From positions 62,001-126,000 of the forward strand of contig AJFK01000435.1 in assembly GCA_000467715.1 (NCBI GenBank): a stretch of 64,000 bases of DNA. Direction: 5' to 3'. Positions 1-11,567 of the stretch are shown here, in pieces. Each line of letters begins with the position of its first letter. Position 1 is the first letter of the stretch. This DNA is from Hysterium pulicare CBS 123377. Taxonomy: Eukaryota; Ascomycota; Dothideomycetes; Hysteriales; Hysteriaceae. The position numbers and the translations under genes were made by a program. A model generated the notes under the pieces. That model searched no databases, was not told the origin of the DNA, and was given only the letters and a program-made list of their open reading frames with translations.

Positions 1-953
1 GATGTCGAGTCTGGAGAGAAGCGCGGAAGGGCGGAAGGAGTCATACTATAATTCTCAAGGTACGGCGAAGTTGCAGGTTCATTTGACGACACGATGCCGC
101 CAAAGAACGCGCTGGTTAGGGGTGTGTTGAAAAAGACGGAGGCTGGGATAGGATGAAGGTTGTAGTGGTGAATGAAATCACTCTTATATTATCAAATGAA
201 AGATTCTAAAGGGTGGAATGGAGGAAGGTAAGAAGACAAGAGAAGGCAAAGCTGGCCTGGAGGAACAGGCAGCCTAGCTTGCGTATTGACGAGATGAAAA
301 GGAAAGCTGTCAGTGCGGTGGTGGTGACGACTCGACTGAATGTTCTCGTCCACTTTGGGCTAAGCTGCCATCCCGGCCTTTTTTCTTGGGCTGACACTGG
401 GCTAAGCTGACTTGGGCCGAATTTAAAAACGCGCACTCAGCCCCCTTGGTGACTCGGCGTCCCGGAGCTGGGGATTCGGCGACGGGCCAAACCACTCGCC
501 GGCTTCCCCTAACGAAATACGGGCTTGACTCATACATTCACGATGAAATTGCGGAAGGGGAAGTATGAAAGGATGCACCCCGCCGCACACCAGCACTGAA
601 CCAGTAGAGCCGGTCTGTACACATGACATGCAGTCCTGGGAGCGGGAACGGTTCGCCAGCCTTACCGATTAGAAATGCGCAAACTCCAGGCCTTAGGAAA
701 GGACCATTGCACGTGAATGGCATTGGAAGCGTACCTACCCAGGTGCCCGTCTTGTACTGCCATACGTATCGTCTTCTTTCCATCTTCGCAAAGTCGGACT
801 TGTAAAGAGGTAGCGAAGTCACGGGACTGTGGTTACCATTTTTCGGCCGATAACCAATGTAGTATAGAGTATAGTGATACCCCGAATACCCCGAACAGCA
901 ATCTCGTATTTTCCACAGCATCAATCCAAGAACATACTCGACATCATATCGAA
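1..953. other. Left flank without an assignable gene
   Basis: I see no convincing gene here. Short open frames on both strands (for example 206-436 minus and 538-924 minus) overlap each other and show no family signature. The first 150 bases could be the tail of a gene lying outside the window: an open frame begins at base 2 and meets a donor-like GTACGG near 60, but this cannot be resolved. The last part is presumably the promoter and 5' leader of the phosphomevalonate kinase gene. An upstream ATG at 717 is in frame with that gene, with no stop between, but the extra residues look unlike protein. Confidence 0.5.
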
Positions 954-2713
954 ATGGCGAAACCTCAATTCGCTCCTATGGCATCCTCAGCCCTGTCGCG
1001 CAATGCTGTGTCGGCACCTGGCAAAGTGTTGCTGGCTGGCGGTTATCTGGTCTTGGATCGAGAATATACGGGCTTGGTCTTTGGTCTCAACGCTCGCATC
1101 CATATTTACATTGAGCCCATTCGCACAAACAGCGGCGTCACTCTCTCTGAGATTATTGTGAGGTCGCCACAGTTCACAGGCGCAACTTGGGAGTATGGGT
1201 ATAGGTTGACTGAGGAAGACGGAGGTATTGCCGTCACTCAGCTAAGAGCGTGAGTTCATCTTCCAATTCTTTCATCGAGTCTGCAGCACTTATACTCATG
1301 CTCGTACCATTTCTTCCCGAGAAGACATTAAGACTTCTAATATTCTCAATTGCTCTTTCAAACTCAATTGCCATACTCTTTACTTCTCGCTCTTTGTTTT
1401 CTTCGGTCTCAGTTTTTGACGCTTGTTACGTCAGTCTCCCATCACTTTCAACATCAACCCAAAATCTTCATTCTCTCATCCATACCCCCTTTTCCAACAA
1501 ACACGTATACCCAAATTTCCAGTTTTATAAAGTCATTTCATCTATTTACCACTCCCTTTTCCATTCAAGTCAATCTTCTATTCCTGCCCTCCATAGCTCA
1601 TATCAGACCCCCAACAGCGATTCAACTTTGTCAATAAGCCGCAACCCGTTCGTCGAAACTGCTCTAGCCTACGCCTTAACTTACATCTCACATTACGTGC
1701 CTCTCATCCAACCCTCTTCAATCTCTGTTCTCGCCGACAACGACTACTATTCCACCTCCGCCGCTTCAACGCCCGAACGCTTCCACAATTTCAATGTCCC
1801 CATCACCGAAGCCCATAAAACCGGCCTCGGTTCCTCCGCTGCCCTCGTAACCTCCTTTACCGCCGCTCTCCTCGTCCACTATCTCCCGTCCAAGTCCTTC
1901 AACTTAGAGAGCGACAAGGGCCGAAAGATCCTCCATAACCTCGCCCAAGCCGCCCACTGCGCCGCCCAAGGGAAGGTAGGCTCCGGCTTCGACGTCGCGT
2001 CCGCCGTCTATGGAAGTTCTCTCTACCGACGCTTCTCCCCATCCCTCCTCTCATCGAACGGAGAGCCAGGTACTCACGCCTTCGCCGGGAAACTCAAGAC
2101 CCTAGTCGAGGAACCAAAGGGCCATGAATGGGACACGCAAATCACCAAATCCGCCGTCGAGATCCCTAAGGGCCTCCGCCTCGTCATGTGCGATGTAGAC
2201 TGCGGGTCCAAGACGCCGGGGATGGTAAAGCAAGTGCTGTCGTGGCGAAAAGACAAACCCCAAGAAGCTGATAGAATCTGGTCGGAGCTACAGAAATATA
2301 ACGAGGGACTGGGAGCGGAGCTAGTGCGAGTGGCAAAAGAAGGCGGGAAAAATTATCAGGGCCTCAGCGATGTCATCAGCAAGATAAGGCAGCTTATCAG
2401 AGAGATGGGCGAGGCGAGCGGCGTGCCGATCGAGCCGGAAGAACAGACGCAGCTCTTGGATGCTTGTGAGAAGGTGGATGGAGTTATTGGAGGCGTGGTG
2501 CCTGGTGCTGGGGGCTATGATGCTGTGGTGTTGCTTATCGAGGATAAACCCGAGGTCATCGAGAACTTGAACTCGCTGCTCGCGGGATGGAAGGTTAATG
2601 AGGGGGTAGCTTCGGGCGCTGTGACGATTGGGAAGGTTAGTATGTTGGGCGTGAGGGAGGATATGGTTGGTGTGAGGGTTGAGGATCCGAGTGGGTACGA
2701 GCAGTGGATTTAG
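954..2713 (+). CDS. ERG8: Phosphomevalonate kinase (GHMP kinase)
   Basis: This enzyme phosphorylates 5-phosphomevalonate to mevalonate 5-diphosphate in the cytosolic/peroxisomal mevalonate pathway that feeds sterol synthesis. Exon 1 (954-1249) carries the N-terminal GHMP strand (APGKVLLAGGYLVL). Exon 2 carries the ATP-binding GLGSSAA motif near residue 159 and the C-terminal GAGGYDA motif near residue 386. Exon 1 ends in phase 2 at a GTGAGT donor. The acceptor is uncertain: AGs before 1435, 1597, 1618 and 1639 all keep the frame. The last gives 456 aa, close to the family size (yeast is about 450), and joins directly to NPFVETALAYAL. I chose ATG 954 because the first GHMP motif follows it closely; an in-frame ATG at 717 would add an unconserved leader. 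It runs convergently towards the MFS gene. Confidence 0.92.
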
Positions 2714-3277
2714 GGGTGTGCGGTATTAGTGTCTCGCTGTTTTCGTCGGTTTGAGTATATCTGTTATCAGGGAGAGCAATGGGCGCTTTGGAGGGCTATT
2801 GGAAATTCAATTGTTTGATACGAGGGAAATCAAAAGGGGTTACAAGGTGTCAATTTGTTTATTCTTCCTGTATCTATCCTCTTATATTGAGAACTATGGT
2901 TTCTACTGCTTCCTGTGAATAGTGATTATTGAGAGCAAAGACCTTGGAAGCACTACGGTTTCATTACTGATGCCATGACTATGACCTCTGTCAGATACTT
3001 CGAATAGACTAATCGAATGCTAAGGTCCATTAAGAAGCTGTCTTATTGGACTAAGTGGTTCCCGATCTTAACACGCCATGTCCTGAGCCGAAGATAAGAG
3101 CCAGAGATAAAATATTATTATAAGATGTCTAACAAGGTCGCTAACCAGACCCTCCCTTTTATATCCCAAGATTAAGATGAGCCGTCCAGACATTTCTATT
3201 CAACCCTTCTAAACCCAAAACTCCACTGCTCATGCAAAATACAATCTCCCAAAAATTCTCTAGATCCCAAGGCTTCC
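2714..3277. other. Convergent 3' intergenic region
   Basis: This lies between the stop codons of ERG8 (plus) and the MFS transporter (minus). It must hold both 3' untranslated regions and polyadenylation signals. I see no gene, RNA or repeat in it. Confidence 0.6.
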
Positions 3278-5104
3278 TCACATCTTGACGGGATACTTCT
3301 TCCTGATCCACCCCCCATACTTATACATCAGCGCCGGCGCGGGGATAAGCGCCAAAGCCACAAACCCCAACAGACTATTCCCCCACCCAAGTCCTAAACT
3401 ATTATACATACTCGGCGCCGCCAGCGGCAAAAAAGCCCCAAACAAACACCTGATAGTCGTCAAGCCCGCCACAGCACTCGCCGCATACTCTGGGAACGCG
3501 TCAATCAAATACGTTTGGATAGGCGCAAATATGCCCATCATGCCGAATCCGAAAGGTATGAGTCCGATGATGGGAACGATCCAGTGCGTTTGCTTGTCTG
3601 TGGCCCAGCCGTACCAGAAGAAGGAGATGGGGATCAGCATGCCGAAGAATACGCAGGTGACGAGGCGCATTTCGGGCTCGTAGACGTTATTGTTGCGTTT
3701 TGCGAGTCGGATTATAGTTGCGTCGGAGGTTTTGGCGACGAAGATGATGCCGCAGAAGAAGCCGATGCCGATGCCTAGGTAGGCGAGGCCCGTTAGGTCG
3801 GGTTGCCAGCCGTAGGTGCCTACGTAGACTTGTGTGATGGTTGTGAAGAGGAGGTAGAGAAGTCCGAAGACGAAGGCTACGTAGAGGGAGAGGAGGAAGA
3901 CTATGGGGGAGGTGAAGAGGAGCTTTAGGGGGCGGTACATTCCTCGGGAGAGGACGAAGCGGCGGCGGAGTTGGTGGGAGGGGATTTTGTGCGTATATAT
4001 GCTTTGGAGATCCGGTCTGTTTAGTTCTTTTTGGAGACGAAGTGTTTTGTAGCCGATGAGAACGGTGGGATTGGTCTCCTTGTTGAGGATTAAGATGCCG
4101 CAGGTAACGAGAGCGGAGGCGATAAACACCACCCAGAAGTCCCATCGCCAGCCCGCTCTTTCCGCAATGAATCCACCGCAAATCGGACCTAGGACTGGTC
4201 CGAATAGGATACCGAGGCTGTACATTGCTGTGGCGAGACCTCGTTGTTCGGCGACGAAAAGGTCGGCAATCACGCCAGAGCCGATGGTTAAGCAGGCTGA
4301 ACCTCCAGCTCCAGCAAAAAATCGCAGGACGAGTAAGGCGGAGAGGTTGGGAGCGAGAGCGCAGCCGAGATTGAAAGCTACAAACATGATGTTGGCGCCA
4401 TTGAGGACGATACGACGGCCGTATATTTCACTGAGTGGGGAAAAGAGGAGAGGACCGATTGCAAATCCGAAGACGAATATGCTGACAGTAAAGGCGGAGA
4501 GAATGTCGGAGGTGTTGTGGAAATCTTTGTTCATGAATGAGACGCCAGGGGCGAATATCGAGGAAGCTAGCGGACTAGACATACTCATGTTAGAAGATTG
4601 AACGGATGCTTGGAAATTGGCAGGTATAGACGAACCTGAGCAGTGTGATGAGACTGACGAGTGCAAGAAGACTCCATTTTCGAGAGTCTGGGAAGTTTCT
4701 GGAAAATGAAGTTAGAAAACATGATAGCAAGTGACTTGGTGATCACACCTTGGATTCAGAGGATCATCTTGACTATCCCAACCGACCAATCCGTTATCGA
4801 GATCTGTCAAAGGGTACTTCTCGTGCTCAAGTTCACCTTTTCGTCTCGTACTCTTCCGCGAAAGATGCTTCGATAAATCGTCAGGTATATCATCTTCTTT
4901 GGTTTTCACAGATGTCTATACAGTTGTTAGTCCCGTCGCAAACCCAACGAGGCTGACGAGAGAGGTAGCTCTTACCAGATTGTTTTCAACTGTTTCCTCT
5001 TCAGGAGCCAATTCTAGTTTTTCTATATCTCGATCCTCAACATCAACGTCGCTGGCATCCTCTCCTAAGCTCCTCTCTTTTTCCTCGTCCGACATTGTAG
5101 ACAT
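3278..5104 (-). CDS. MFS transporter, DHA1 drug:H+ antiporter type
   Basis: A predicted 12-TM plasma-membrane transporter of the fungal drug/polyamine antiporter group. Four exons fit by phase: 5104-4976, 4915-4749, 4698-4636 and 4574-3278, giving 551 aa. The two short upstream introns split the cytoplasmic N-terminus and TM1. After joining, the segment reads DDPLNPRNFPDSRKW, then LLALVSLITLL, then SPLASSIFAPGV, a standard order for this family. The MFS loop 2-3 motif is seen as GPLLFSPLSEIYGRR. The antiporter-type motif C region (SLGILFGPVLGPICGGF) follows. The N-terminus (about 80 residues) is acidic and hydrophilic. I chose ATG 5104; a second ATG follows at 5095. The substrate cannot be told from sequence, and no biosynthetic cluster surrounds it. 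Confidence 0.88.
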
Positions 5105-5376
5105 GGCCAAGTTGATCAATTACTACTTTCGGTAAAGTATGCGGGATGAGGCGAATAATCAAGCTAGGGTAGCATCACTCGATGATGTTACAGGTATGAT
5201 AATATATATTAGGTACTCCGAAGAGGTTTATATGGAAGCACGGCGTTAACAAACAGTCATACGGGAGCCGAGTTGAGCAATCCGGAAGGGAAAATGTAAA
5301 GAGCGAGGCCGAAGATCTTGGCCAGGAATATTGTTAAGGTCGCACGGTGGTAATTCGTGTTTGGTATTTCGCTGAG

Positions 5377-6052
5377 TCATATGCTCGGCCGAGCCGGCAT
5401 TTGCTAAAGTGCGAGACAGGAGGTGGTGGAGTGGGGCAGTTTGTGAAAGCGAACAGAAAAACAAAGACTTGAAATGTACCTTTGTGACAGGCAGAAACAT
5501 CTTGGGGTCTGGTTTGGAATGTTTGATAGGAAGACCAGACTTGAGGAAATTATACAGAGTGGGCGACATCGTGCCGTGGACTTGGGAAACGGATATATTC
5601 GTATCTATCAGTGACCACGAGAACATGGAAGTCGGCAACTGCGATGGCTGCAGCATCCTTACCACATGCCGGAAGAAGGTTGTGGAAGACATGAGATTCG
5701 CTGGAGATAGCCTCGTGCGAGGCTTCGTGAGGCCCTGATGCCGACTATCCAGGTAGGCTGCAAGCTAAGAACATCGGCGAAAGTTACCAAACGTGTTGAT
5801 ACCGATCAAATTCGTTGCATCAAGAAAACAAGCACTCATCTTTTCAAATGCCAGGTATGCGCATGGAGAAGACGTGCAATAAAACGAGAAACAGGAACAG
5901 TACCAGTAATTTCAAGCAGATTCCTGATCTCCATTTGGTAGCGCCGCAAAACTCACCGCCATGAGAGTACGACTCCTGCTGACTCCTGTAAATCCAGCTC
6001 TCAAAAGATTTGAGCCTCGTGTTGCATTATTTACAAGGCGTCTTTCGTACAT
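5377..6052 (-). CDS. Possible small spliced gene, unknown product
   Basis: A tentative four-exon model on the minus strand: 6052-5957, 5744-5663, 5580-5480 and 5403-5377, 101 aa. All junctions have GT-AG ends (donors GTGAGT, GTAAGG, GTACAT) and the phases agree. The first exon is basic and hydroxyl-rich (MYERRLVNNATRGSNLLR), like a mitochondrial presequence. The third exon includes SPTLYNFLKSGLPIKHSK. I do not recognise the product. The first intron would be 212 nt, long for this genome, so an exon may be missing, or the whole model may be chance. Transcript data or homologues would decide. Confidence 0.3.
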
Positions 6053-6778
6053 GGCGACGCGACGGTGAGTCGGGCCAGGAGTTCCACCGCCACGCGCGCT
6101 CTCTCGTGCCGTCCGAGGAGCGGGATGTCTAAAAGTCCGCAAAGTCCGTCGCCGGGCATCTGCGCTGGTTAGTTCGTGGAGGGTGCTGCCTTCTCACTTT
6201 ATTACTTGGATATGACTGCAGGTGTTGTCGGTGTCGAGAACCGATGAGGTCGCATTTGACATCTTACATGTGAGACACGCTAAGAGCGGCTAGTTGGCTC
6301 CATGATTGACAACGGACATAGGGCTGAGAAATGCCTCAGAAGTTGAAGGTGTAAGAGACGTTTCAAGAATTATAGCTTGTCTATGTAGATTAAGGTCGAT
6401 GTCCATATATAGGACGTTCGGGGCGGCTCCTCAAGTCCGTCCGATGATTAAGCGGGCAGCTCCTAAGACGTCAATGTACATGTATTTCTCCCGTTACCAG
6501 CGTCACTATATGCATGTCATTTCTGGGCCTGTGCTCTACCTAAATGCATTGAACTTTCACCCCTGGTCCATTGCCGATAGGATGTAAACCCTCATTAATC
6601 TTCCAATGACCAGCTAGAAAGCACCGCTTCGAAGCATACTCGTATAACAAGCAAAACGAAACGCCCCCCATATCAAACCAACGCCTATGCATGTGATTGA
6701 CCTCTAAACCCAGACACTTCCACCATATAATTACGTAAACCCCAGGGAATATCATAGCTCAAAAGTCTTAACCATTCA
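6053..6778. other. Intergenic, no gene seen
   Basis: Only short overlapping open frames without family features. It presumably contains the promoter of the small candidate gene and the 3' end of the bHLH gene. Confidence 0.5.
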
Positions 6779-8153
6779 TCAACCGCTCAGCAAGTCCTTG
6801 ACGCTCATTCCCCTTCCACTCCAGCTGCGGCGGTCAGTATTCAGCATCAACAGAGCCTCCGTTGCCTCGTGATCATCTCGATCAGGTAGCGCCTCCAGGG
6901 CCGGTGAGGTCAGGGCGAAATTGGGTGCTCCAACGGAACCTTTACTGGAGATGGAGTTTGTGAAAGGATTGTGGAACTGCGTATACGAATGCGACTGAGC
7001 ACTGAACGCGGGCGACGGTTGAATTGAAGGCGATGTGGCCGTTGAGCGGACCGAAGAGGCCAGAGAATAATGGTGCGGATCAGAGGGCTGGAGAGCGGGA
7101 GAGGCAGTCGTCGAGTAATGACGCGCATCAGCAGGCTGGAGGTTTGGAGAGGTGTTGGTTGAGTATACGTTATGGTCGGCGGGGTGAATTGCGGGAGATG
7201 TAGTTGCGGAGTGAGTGACTTGTGCCGACATAGGGTGTTCATGGAGCACGTGAGTAGGCGAGACTGCATCGGACATGTCTTCATCTTCATCCTCATCTTC
7301 ATCCTCGTCGTCTTCTTCATCATCATTGTGTCCGTGCATTCGGCTGATCGGTGCTGGCTTGGTTGAAGGGGTGGTAGGAGATGGATGCCGTGGCTGATGC
7401 GAAGCCTTAAGATCAGTGACGCATTGCTCGAGGTAGCGCATATATTCGATGCTGGCCTTTAAAACCTTTAGTCGCATGCCTTATGACAGTTTAACTGAAA
7501 ACAGGATGAATGTTTCTGACCTGCAGAATCGCCAATTTGTGCATCTCCTGCCCCGCACACGCTGGAATCATGTCTTTCAGTACCCCGAACTCTTCATTCA
7601 TCTTCGAACGTCTCCTTCGCTCAATTAAGCTGTGGGCAGTCTTCCGTGCAATCTTCCGCCCTGCAGCTGTTGTGTTATTCGCCTGCTTCCTTTTGCTACC
7701 AGCACCCGTTACAGGGGTGCTAGTCTTCGACGAGACCGGCGAGATCTGGCTCTTCCCTGTTTCTTGAAGTTCCTGCGTGCGTGGTTTCATTTGAATGATC
7801 TTACGCGATCGCGTTGGAGGAGGTGGGAGCGAGTAGTCATCTTTCGTTATCACGCATTGAGATGTAATTGGACGTTTCCGCGATACTGAAGTTGGATTGT
7901 TCAGAGAGGGCTTAGTAGAAGTAGCCGGTGAGGTTGGCGATAAAGGACGGTATGAAGAATCGGAGGAATTCGACAGAGCGGAGGAGCTCGAACTTCCTCG
8001 ACCGCTCAGTGCAGCGGGAGGCAGAGCAAAAGTCGAGTCAAATTGGGTGGGATTTAAGCTCGTCTTTCCGGATATGTCCGTGGACGGAGCAGGTGTTGGA
8101 GGGAACGTAGGGCGAGGCATGATGGGTGGTCTGCCAACTGCTCCCCCGTTCAT
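6779..8153 (-). CDS. bHLH transcription factor
   Basis: A nuclear DNA-binding regulator. Exon 1 (8153-7521) is Ser/Pro-rich and ends in the basic region and first helix (ARKTAHSLIERRRRSKMNEE, then FGVLKDMIPAC). A 64-nt intron (7520-7457) splits the loop/helix 2, which continues in exon 2 as ASIEYMRYLEQCV. The H..ERRR signature (His, Glu, Arg-Arg-Arg) predicts E-box (CANNTG) binding. Exon 2 also has an acidic run of Asp/Glu near 7260-7330 and a low-complexity Ser/Thr/Pro tail. The model gives 436 aa. The start is uncertain: the frame stays open upstream of ATG 8153, and a pyrimidine-rich stretch ending in CCCAG just upstream looks like a splice acceptor, so there may be an extra 5' exon. It resembles fungal Esc1-like bHLH proteins; the target genes are unknown. 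Confidence 0.85.
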
Positions 8154-8895
8154 GGGACGAACAGGTGGTGTTGAGCCTGAAGAGTCAGCCTCTGGGAGAG
8201 AGGAGGAAATGAAGAAAGTGGGATGGGACGACTGCAATGGGATGAGGCGGCCATAACAATAGTGGTCGCATGGGCTTTTCAGATGAAGGCTGGTTGCACA
8301 ATTTTGCAGAGACACGCGACAGAGCACGGGGGTCGCTGATTGGGTGTGAGGGGTTTGTGGGCTAGATAGAACGTCGAGTGGAAGCGCAGGGTCTACCAGA
8401 GTCTCTCTTCACAGCTCGAATAAGAACTTGTAGGCTTACATCGTGGTCAATGCTTGCGCCGGAAACGTTCTGCGCTCTCCAGATATTTGATAACGCCCGC
8501 CATCATAGCCCATTTGTTCGGCATGCTCCAGAGAGGTATGCCGTGGGGTTCGGCGAGCGCACAGTCCGCCAAAGCCATGTGCGAGGCGTTACTCTGCAGA
8601 ACCATATCATGAACGCCGACAATGTCGGAGGATTTCTCACAGTGTGCACCTAAGACTTTCCTCACGTAAATAACTGGATTGTTGAAGTCCATATCGTGAT
8701 GCATGGCGAAGGCGACTATTTTCAGACCGAACCTTGGGTCGAACACAGACCATAAACGGCATATCACTCGCAAAGTAGTACGCATGCGACGGCTTCTCCG
8801 ACCCGTTAGTCGACACGTAATGCTAACATCGTGCCAAAGTGCAGAAACTCATTCGTGGACTCATCATCTGCTGAAGTGTGATTATATGTCCAGTC
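8154..8895. other. Upstream region of the bHLH gene
   Basis: This separates the bHLH start from the stop of ERB1, both on the minus strand, so it holds the bHLH promoter and 5' leader and the ERB1 3' end. A minus-strand open frame at 8447-8785 (112 codons) lies here. It matches no family I know and could be a chance frame, an upstream exon or a small unknown gene. Confidence 0.45.
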
Positions 8896-11298
8896 CTAGT
8901 TCCATAATCTGCAGGTGCCATCTGCTCCCGCACTTACACACCAGGCTTCTCGATGCCAGTCAACGTCCATCACACCAAGTCGACTCTTGACTTGATGACC
9001 TCGAAGCACTTTTAGTGGCACAATAGTGGCATTCTCCATCATATCTCCCACCACCTTCCCATGGAATATTTGTAGGCTCCCGTCATCACTAGCATCTGCG
9101 AATAATGGTAGCCCGCCTTGGTGGAACCGAACGGCCCGAATAGCCTCCTTGTGGTACCGTAACGTTTTATAGGGCTTCGTAGATAGGTCCAAGTCATGCC
9201 ATAAGAGGCGTTTATCGTAAGTGCCAACGATAAGATTGTCACCTCCTGGATGAAGATCAAATGATGATATCCATTTGGCTCCTGGCTGCAAGATCTTGAC
9301 CAGTTCTTGCCGTGAGAGATCGTAGCTTCGGATCGAGTTTTTGGTAGCCACAAAGAACAGCGGCTTTGACGGATGGAATTGCGCTGATTGCGCCAGCCCC
9401 TTGAGCCGACGGAATGGCAACTGAGTAAGGTGCTTAGAGAGAGTGTGGATTGCAACCGAGCTACTTTGGCCGCGTGGTGAAACGGTTGCAAAGTATTCTC
9501 CCCGTCGATGCCAGCTGATCACTTTGATGGCTGACCGAACTGTTGCCTTCACCATAACGCCTTTGTCCTCCAACCGACTTCCAGGTCGAGTCCATCGCGC
9601 CGGTGGTTCTTTGGTGTTCGCGCTATTTGCCGCATCCGATGCTTTTGATGCAGCATAACCCCAACCGGCATCAAGGATATCGCGACTGCTTTGCTCCAAT
9701 TCGGGTGACAGTATTGAGAAGGGTACAATGAGGTAGATGCTCTCCCCTGCACCTGCAGCCAGTATTGCAGCCTCCTTTCCTGGCCTCCACCGTACAACAT
9801 CCACTGCCTCTTCATCCGAGAGTTTGACGTTCCACAGCTGCCTCCCTGTTACAACTTCCCAGAGTCGCACATATCGATCGTCTCCTCCACTGGCGAGGAA
9901 CATTCCTCTCGGGTCTAATGATACGCTCCGCACACGACCTTCATGACCTCGAAAAATCGCAGCGCACGTTGTGGGGAACGGTTTAAGCTCATCCGGACTT
10001 GGTAGCTTTGGTAGAAGAGATTCAGGATCGATATTAAATTTGTTTCTTCGCACTCTGGGCGCTAAGTACAAATCCAAGCATCGTTCAAACTTTTCCTTGA
10101 CAAATTTGTCATAACCGGGCACCTTTCGCAGAGCATCGTGGTCTGTTGGAAGGTATTCCTTCTCTCGATCTTCCTCATCTGCCTCTTCCCATGCAGACTT
10201 TTCGTCTTTATCTGGTAGATATTCAGGTGGAGGATGATAGCTTTCATCATATCCAGGCGGAGGTAATTTGGGTGCTGCTATATGCATAGCATGATCCGGC
10301 CGAGGTGTTTCGTCAGCCCAAAGATCATAAGAAATGACATCTGTTTCTTCCTCTTGCTCCTCAGATGGGGCTTTGTAAGGCTTGATTCGTCCCTCGCGTA
10401 TCGCCTTTACGATCTTCATGACCCTCTTTGCTTCATGTTTAGATGGGACAAATCTTCGTTTTGGCTCTGGTGCTGCACTAAGTGGCATTATTTCTTCCTT
10501 TCCAGTAAAGTAATAAACCATTTCTGGGTACGGGTCATAGCCATCTTCAGGGATTTCGTTCCTTGTGATCTTCTTTAGAACCTCCAATTCCTCTTGGCTC
10601 AGCTCCAGTGGTTTTCCTGTCGTTGGGTCTGTAAGGCCTGTCCATCCCTTCGGAATATCGATGCTATCTAGCAGTGCATCAAGAGCCTCCCCCCTCGCAG
10701 GTCGCATGATTTTCTTGCCGTTAATATCATAACCAATGTGCGGGTATGAATCATAGAAGGACAATGGGATGTTGCCGATAGTATTTGAGGTTTCAGGAGC
10801 ATCGGAATCATCGGAATCGTAAACAGGATCGATTTCTTTGTATAGGTAGCGTGGGTTGCCATTGGCGTCCGTCGTCACTGTGTAATTGGGTTTCAACTCA
10901 TCATCTTCTGATGCCTCCTCGAGATTGCCAGTATGCGAGGATGAAGGTAGAATATGAGAAATATGCTGAGAGCCGTCTATTGAAGGTCTCTCTCGGAGAG
11001 GATCGTCTGTAGTTTTGAGGTTGCGAATTTGTTCTCTTATATCTTCTTCACCATCGGATGGGACTTCGTCGCTCTCCAGTTCTTCGTTCTCCATATCTTC
11101 CTCGTCCAAGTCGCTCTCATCCTCAACATCGCTGCTGTCTATACCGTCAACTTCTTCATTTTGGCTGTCTTCCGCGGATTCGTCTTCGCTCTGGGATAGA
11201 ATACCGTCGAGCAACCCGCCTTCGAATTCGTCCTCTGACTTAGTCCCAGGATCTACTTCGAGTGTTGCGGCTTGCCGTTTCCGAGATTTAATAGCCAT
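8896..11298 (-). CDS. ERB1: Ribosome biogenesis protein Erb1 (BOP1 family)
   Basis: A nucleolar component of the PeBoW-like Nop7-Erb1-Ytm1 complex needed for 27S pre-rRNA processing and 60S subunit maturation. It is a single exon of 800 codons from ATG 11298, the usual family length. The N-terminus is strongly acidic (Asp/Glu/Ser blocks over about the first 120 residues). The BOP1-specific domain follows, including [19 protein letters not shown] and [13 protein letters not shown]-terminal WD40 propeller begins near [18 protein letters not shown] and ends [11 protein letters not shown] preferred MAIKSRKRQ to the upstream non-ATG extension. It is head to head with PRP5 over 269 bp. Confidence 0.96.
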   Translation of the reverse strand: MAIKSRKRQAATLEVDPGTKSEDEFEGGLLDGILSQSEDESAEDSQNEEVDGIDSSDVEDESDLDEEDMENEELESDEVPSDGEEDIREQIRNLKTTDDPLRERPSIDGSQHISHILPSSSHTGNLEEASEDDELKPNYTVTTDANGNPRYLYKEIDPVYDSDDSDAPETSNTIGNIPLSFYDSYPHIGYDINGKKIMRPARGEALDALLDSIDIPKGWTGLTDPTTGKPLELSQEELEVLKKITRNEIPEDGYDPYPEMVYYFTGKEEIMPLSAAPEPKRRFVPSKHEAKRVMKIVKAIREGRIKPYKAPSEEQEEETDVISYDLWADETPRPDHAMHIAAPKLPPPGYDESYHPPPEYLPDKDEKSAWEEADEEDREKEYLPTDHDALRKVPGYDKFVKEKFERCLDLYLAPRVRRNKFNIDPESLLPKLPSPDELKPFPTTCAAIFRGHEGRVRSVSLDPRGMFLASGGDDRYVRLWEVVTGRQLWNVKLSDEEAVDVVRWRPGKEAAILAAGAGESIYLIVPFSILSPELEQSSRDILDAGWGYAASKASDAANSANTKEPPARWTRPGSRLEDKGVMVKATVRSAIKVISWHRRGEYFATVSPRGQSSSVAIHTLSKHLTQLPFRRLKGLAQSAQFHPSKPLFFVATKNSIRSYDLSRQELVKILQPGAKWISSFDLHPGGDNLIVGTYDKRLLWHDLDLSTKPYKTLRYHKEAIRAVRFHQGGLPLFADASDDGSLQIFHGKVVGDMMENATIVPLKVLRGHQVKSRLGVMDVDWHREAWCVSAGADGTCRLWN

Positions 11299-11567
11299 TT
11301 CATTCACGGAAAGAAAATATTTGACGGTATCAAGGAGCAACCCAAAAGATCAGTGAATATCGTAAATTTTCTCGACATCCAACTTTTTTGTACCGGGGTG
11401 GCTAAACGTCGGTAGCTCGGCGCTAGCGTAAAACACGACGCAACCTCAAATCCAACTTCACCTCTTCGTTACCAACGTCCTCCACCTTCAGTCTCCGTAT
11501 CGACAAGATTTACAGACAGAAGGCTCCACTGATTTGATAACAGTAAAACTCACCGTCCGACGGGAAA
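11299..11567. promoter_or_regulatory. Divergent promoter ERB1/PRP5
   Basis: The 269 bp between the two start codons must carry both promoters and 5' leaders. No TATA box at a convincing position is visible. Pyrimidine-rich tracts near 11460-11500 may mark the PRP5 start region. Co-regulation of a ribosome-assembly gene and a spliceosome gene is plausible but inferred only from the arrangement. Confidence 0.6.

Noticed and set aside
717-953. In-frame N-terminal extension of ERG8 from ATG 717
   Set aside because: The added 79 residues look unlike protein and would place the first GHMP motif far from the N-terminus.
8447-8785. 112-codon minus-strand open frame between the bHLH gene and ERB1
   Set aside because: No family motif. 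It could be a chance frame or leader sequence; left as a note on the intergenic entry.
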